In this document: positions 5,693 through 5,731 of the stretch, piece by piece | Layout of the letters: every line of letters begins with the position of its first letter | Position numbering within the stretch: the stretch's first letter is position 1 | NCBI GenBank assembly: GCA_947176685.1 | Contig: CAMWRL010000115.1 | Location: 1 to 5,731, forward strand | Length of the DNA: 5,731 bases | DNA from: an uncultured Ruminococcus sp. | GTDB taxonomy: Bacteria > Bacillota > Clostridia > Oscillospirales > Ruminococcaceae | Reading direction: 5' to 3' | The notes under the pieces: generated by a model | What the model was told of the DNA's origin: nothing | The model's database searches: none | Seen by the model: the letters and a program-made list of their open reading frames with translations, nothing else | Position numbers and translations under genes: made by a program

Positions 5693-5731
5693 TTACCATT
5701 TTGTTATGAGTTTTTCCTTGCTGTCGCTGAA
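5693..5731 (-). CDS. Possible C-terminal end of an upstream gene (perhaps purM), partial
   Basis: One frame entering from the right edge reads FSDSKEKLITKW and stops with TAA at 5693-5695, 11 nt before the purN start. This is the position where the end of an upstream operon gene would be expected, and purM commonly precedes purN. Twelve residues carry no recognisable motif. The frame could be chance, since a second frame also stops nearby, so identity is inferred from gene order only. Confidence 0.35.
   Translation of the reverse strand, partial: FSDSKEKLITKW

Noticed and set aside
5682..5699. Earlier in-frame ATG for purN adding MVTEDL
   Set aside because: The GGAGG ribosome site at 5687-5691 would lie inside the coding sequence, and the family normally starts just before the VSGGGTNLQ loop.

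Overview
The window reads as a single minus-strand operon from a low-to-moderate GC Gram-positive bacterium. It is most likely a gut clostridium of the Ruminococcus/Oscillospiraceae type. This placement is inferred from the strong AGGAGG-type ribosome sites, the style of the proteins, and a purine pathway in which the PurH activities are split between two genes. No marker fixes the species.

In transcription order (right to left) the layout is: a possible last few codons of an upstream gene at the right edge; purN (GAR transformylase); two tandem paralogous small proteins of an uncharacterised family; a stand-alone PurO-type IMP cyclohydrolase; a small three-helix membrane protein; a zinc-ribbon membrane protein; a capless HAD-type phosphatase; a lipoprotein with tyrosine-rich YD-like repeats; and a stand-alone AICAR transformylase. 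The last gene runs to the left edge and appears to end exactly there. Gaps are at most 29 nt and four junctions overlap, so one polycistronic message is likely. No promoter or intrinsic terminator was recognised inside the window.

Three genes are purine biosynthesis enzymes. PurN carries out the first formyl transfer (GAR to FGAR). The AICAR transformylase carries out the second (AICAR to FAICAR). The PurO-like enzyme closes the ring to give IMP. In most bacteria the last two steps are one bifunctional PurH protein. Here the transformylase begins directly at its own domain, and the cyclohydrolase is an unrelated PurO-type protein four genes upstream.

The other six genes have no obvious role in purine synthesis. 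By hand counts over sample stretches, the purine genes are about 50-58% GC. The sampled stretches of the interspersed genes are clearly more AT-rich, down to about 23% in the small membrane protein gene. This suggests that two blocks of accessory genes, one of two genes and one of four, were inserted between the purine genes without breaking co-transcription. The possible novelty lies in these accessory blocks; the purine enzymes themselves are ordinary.
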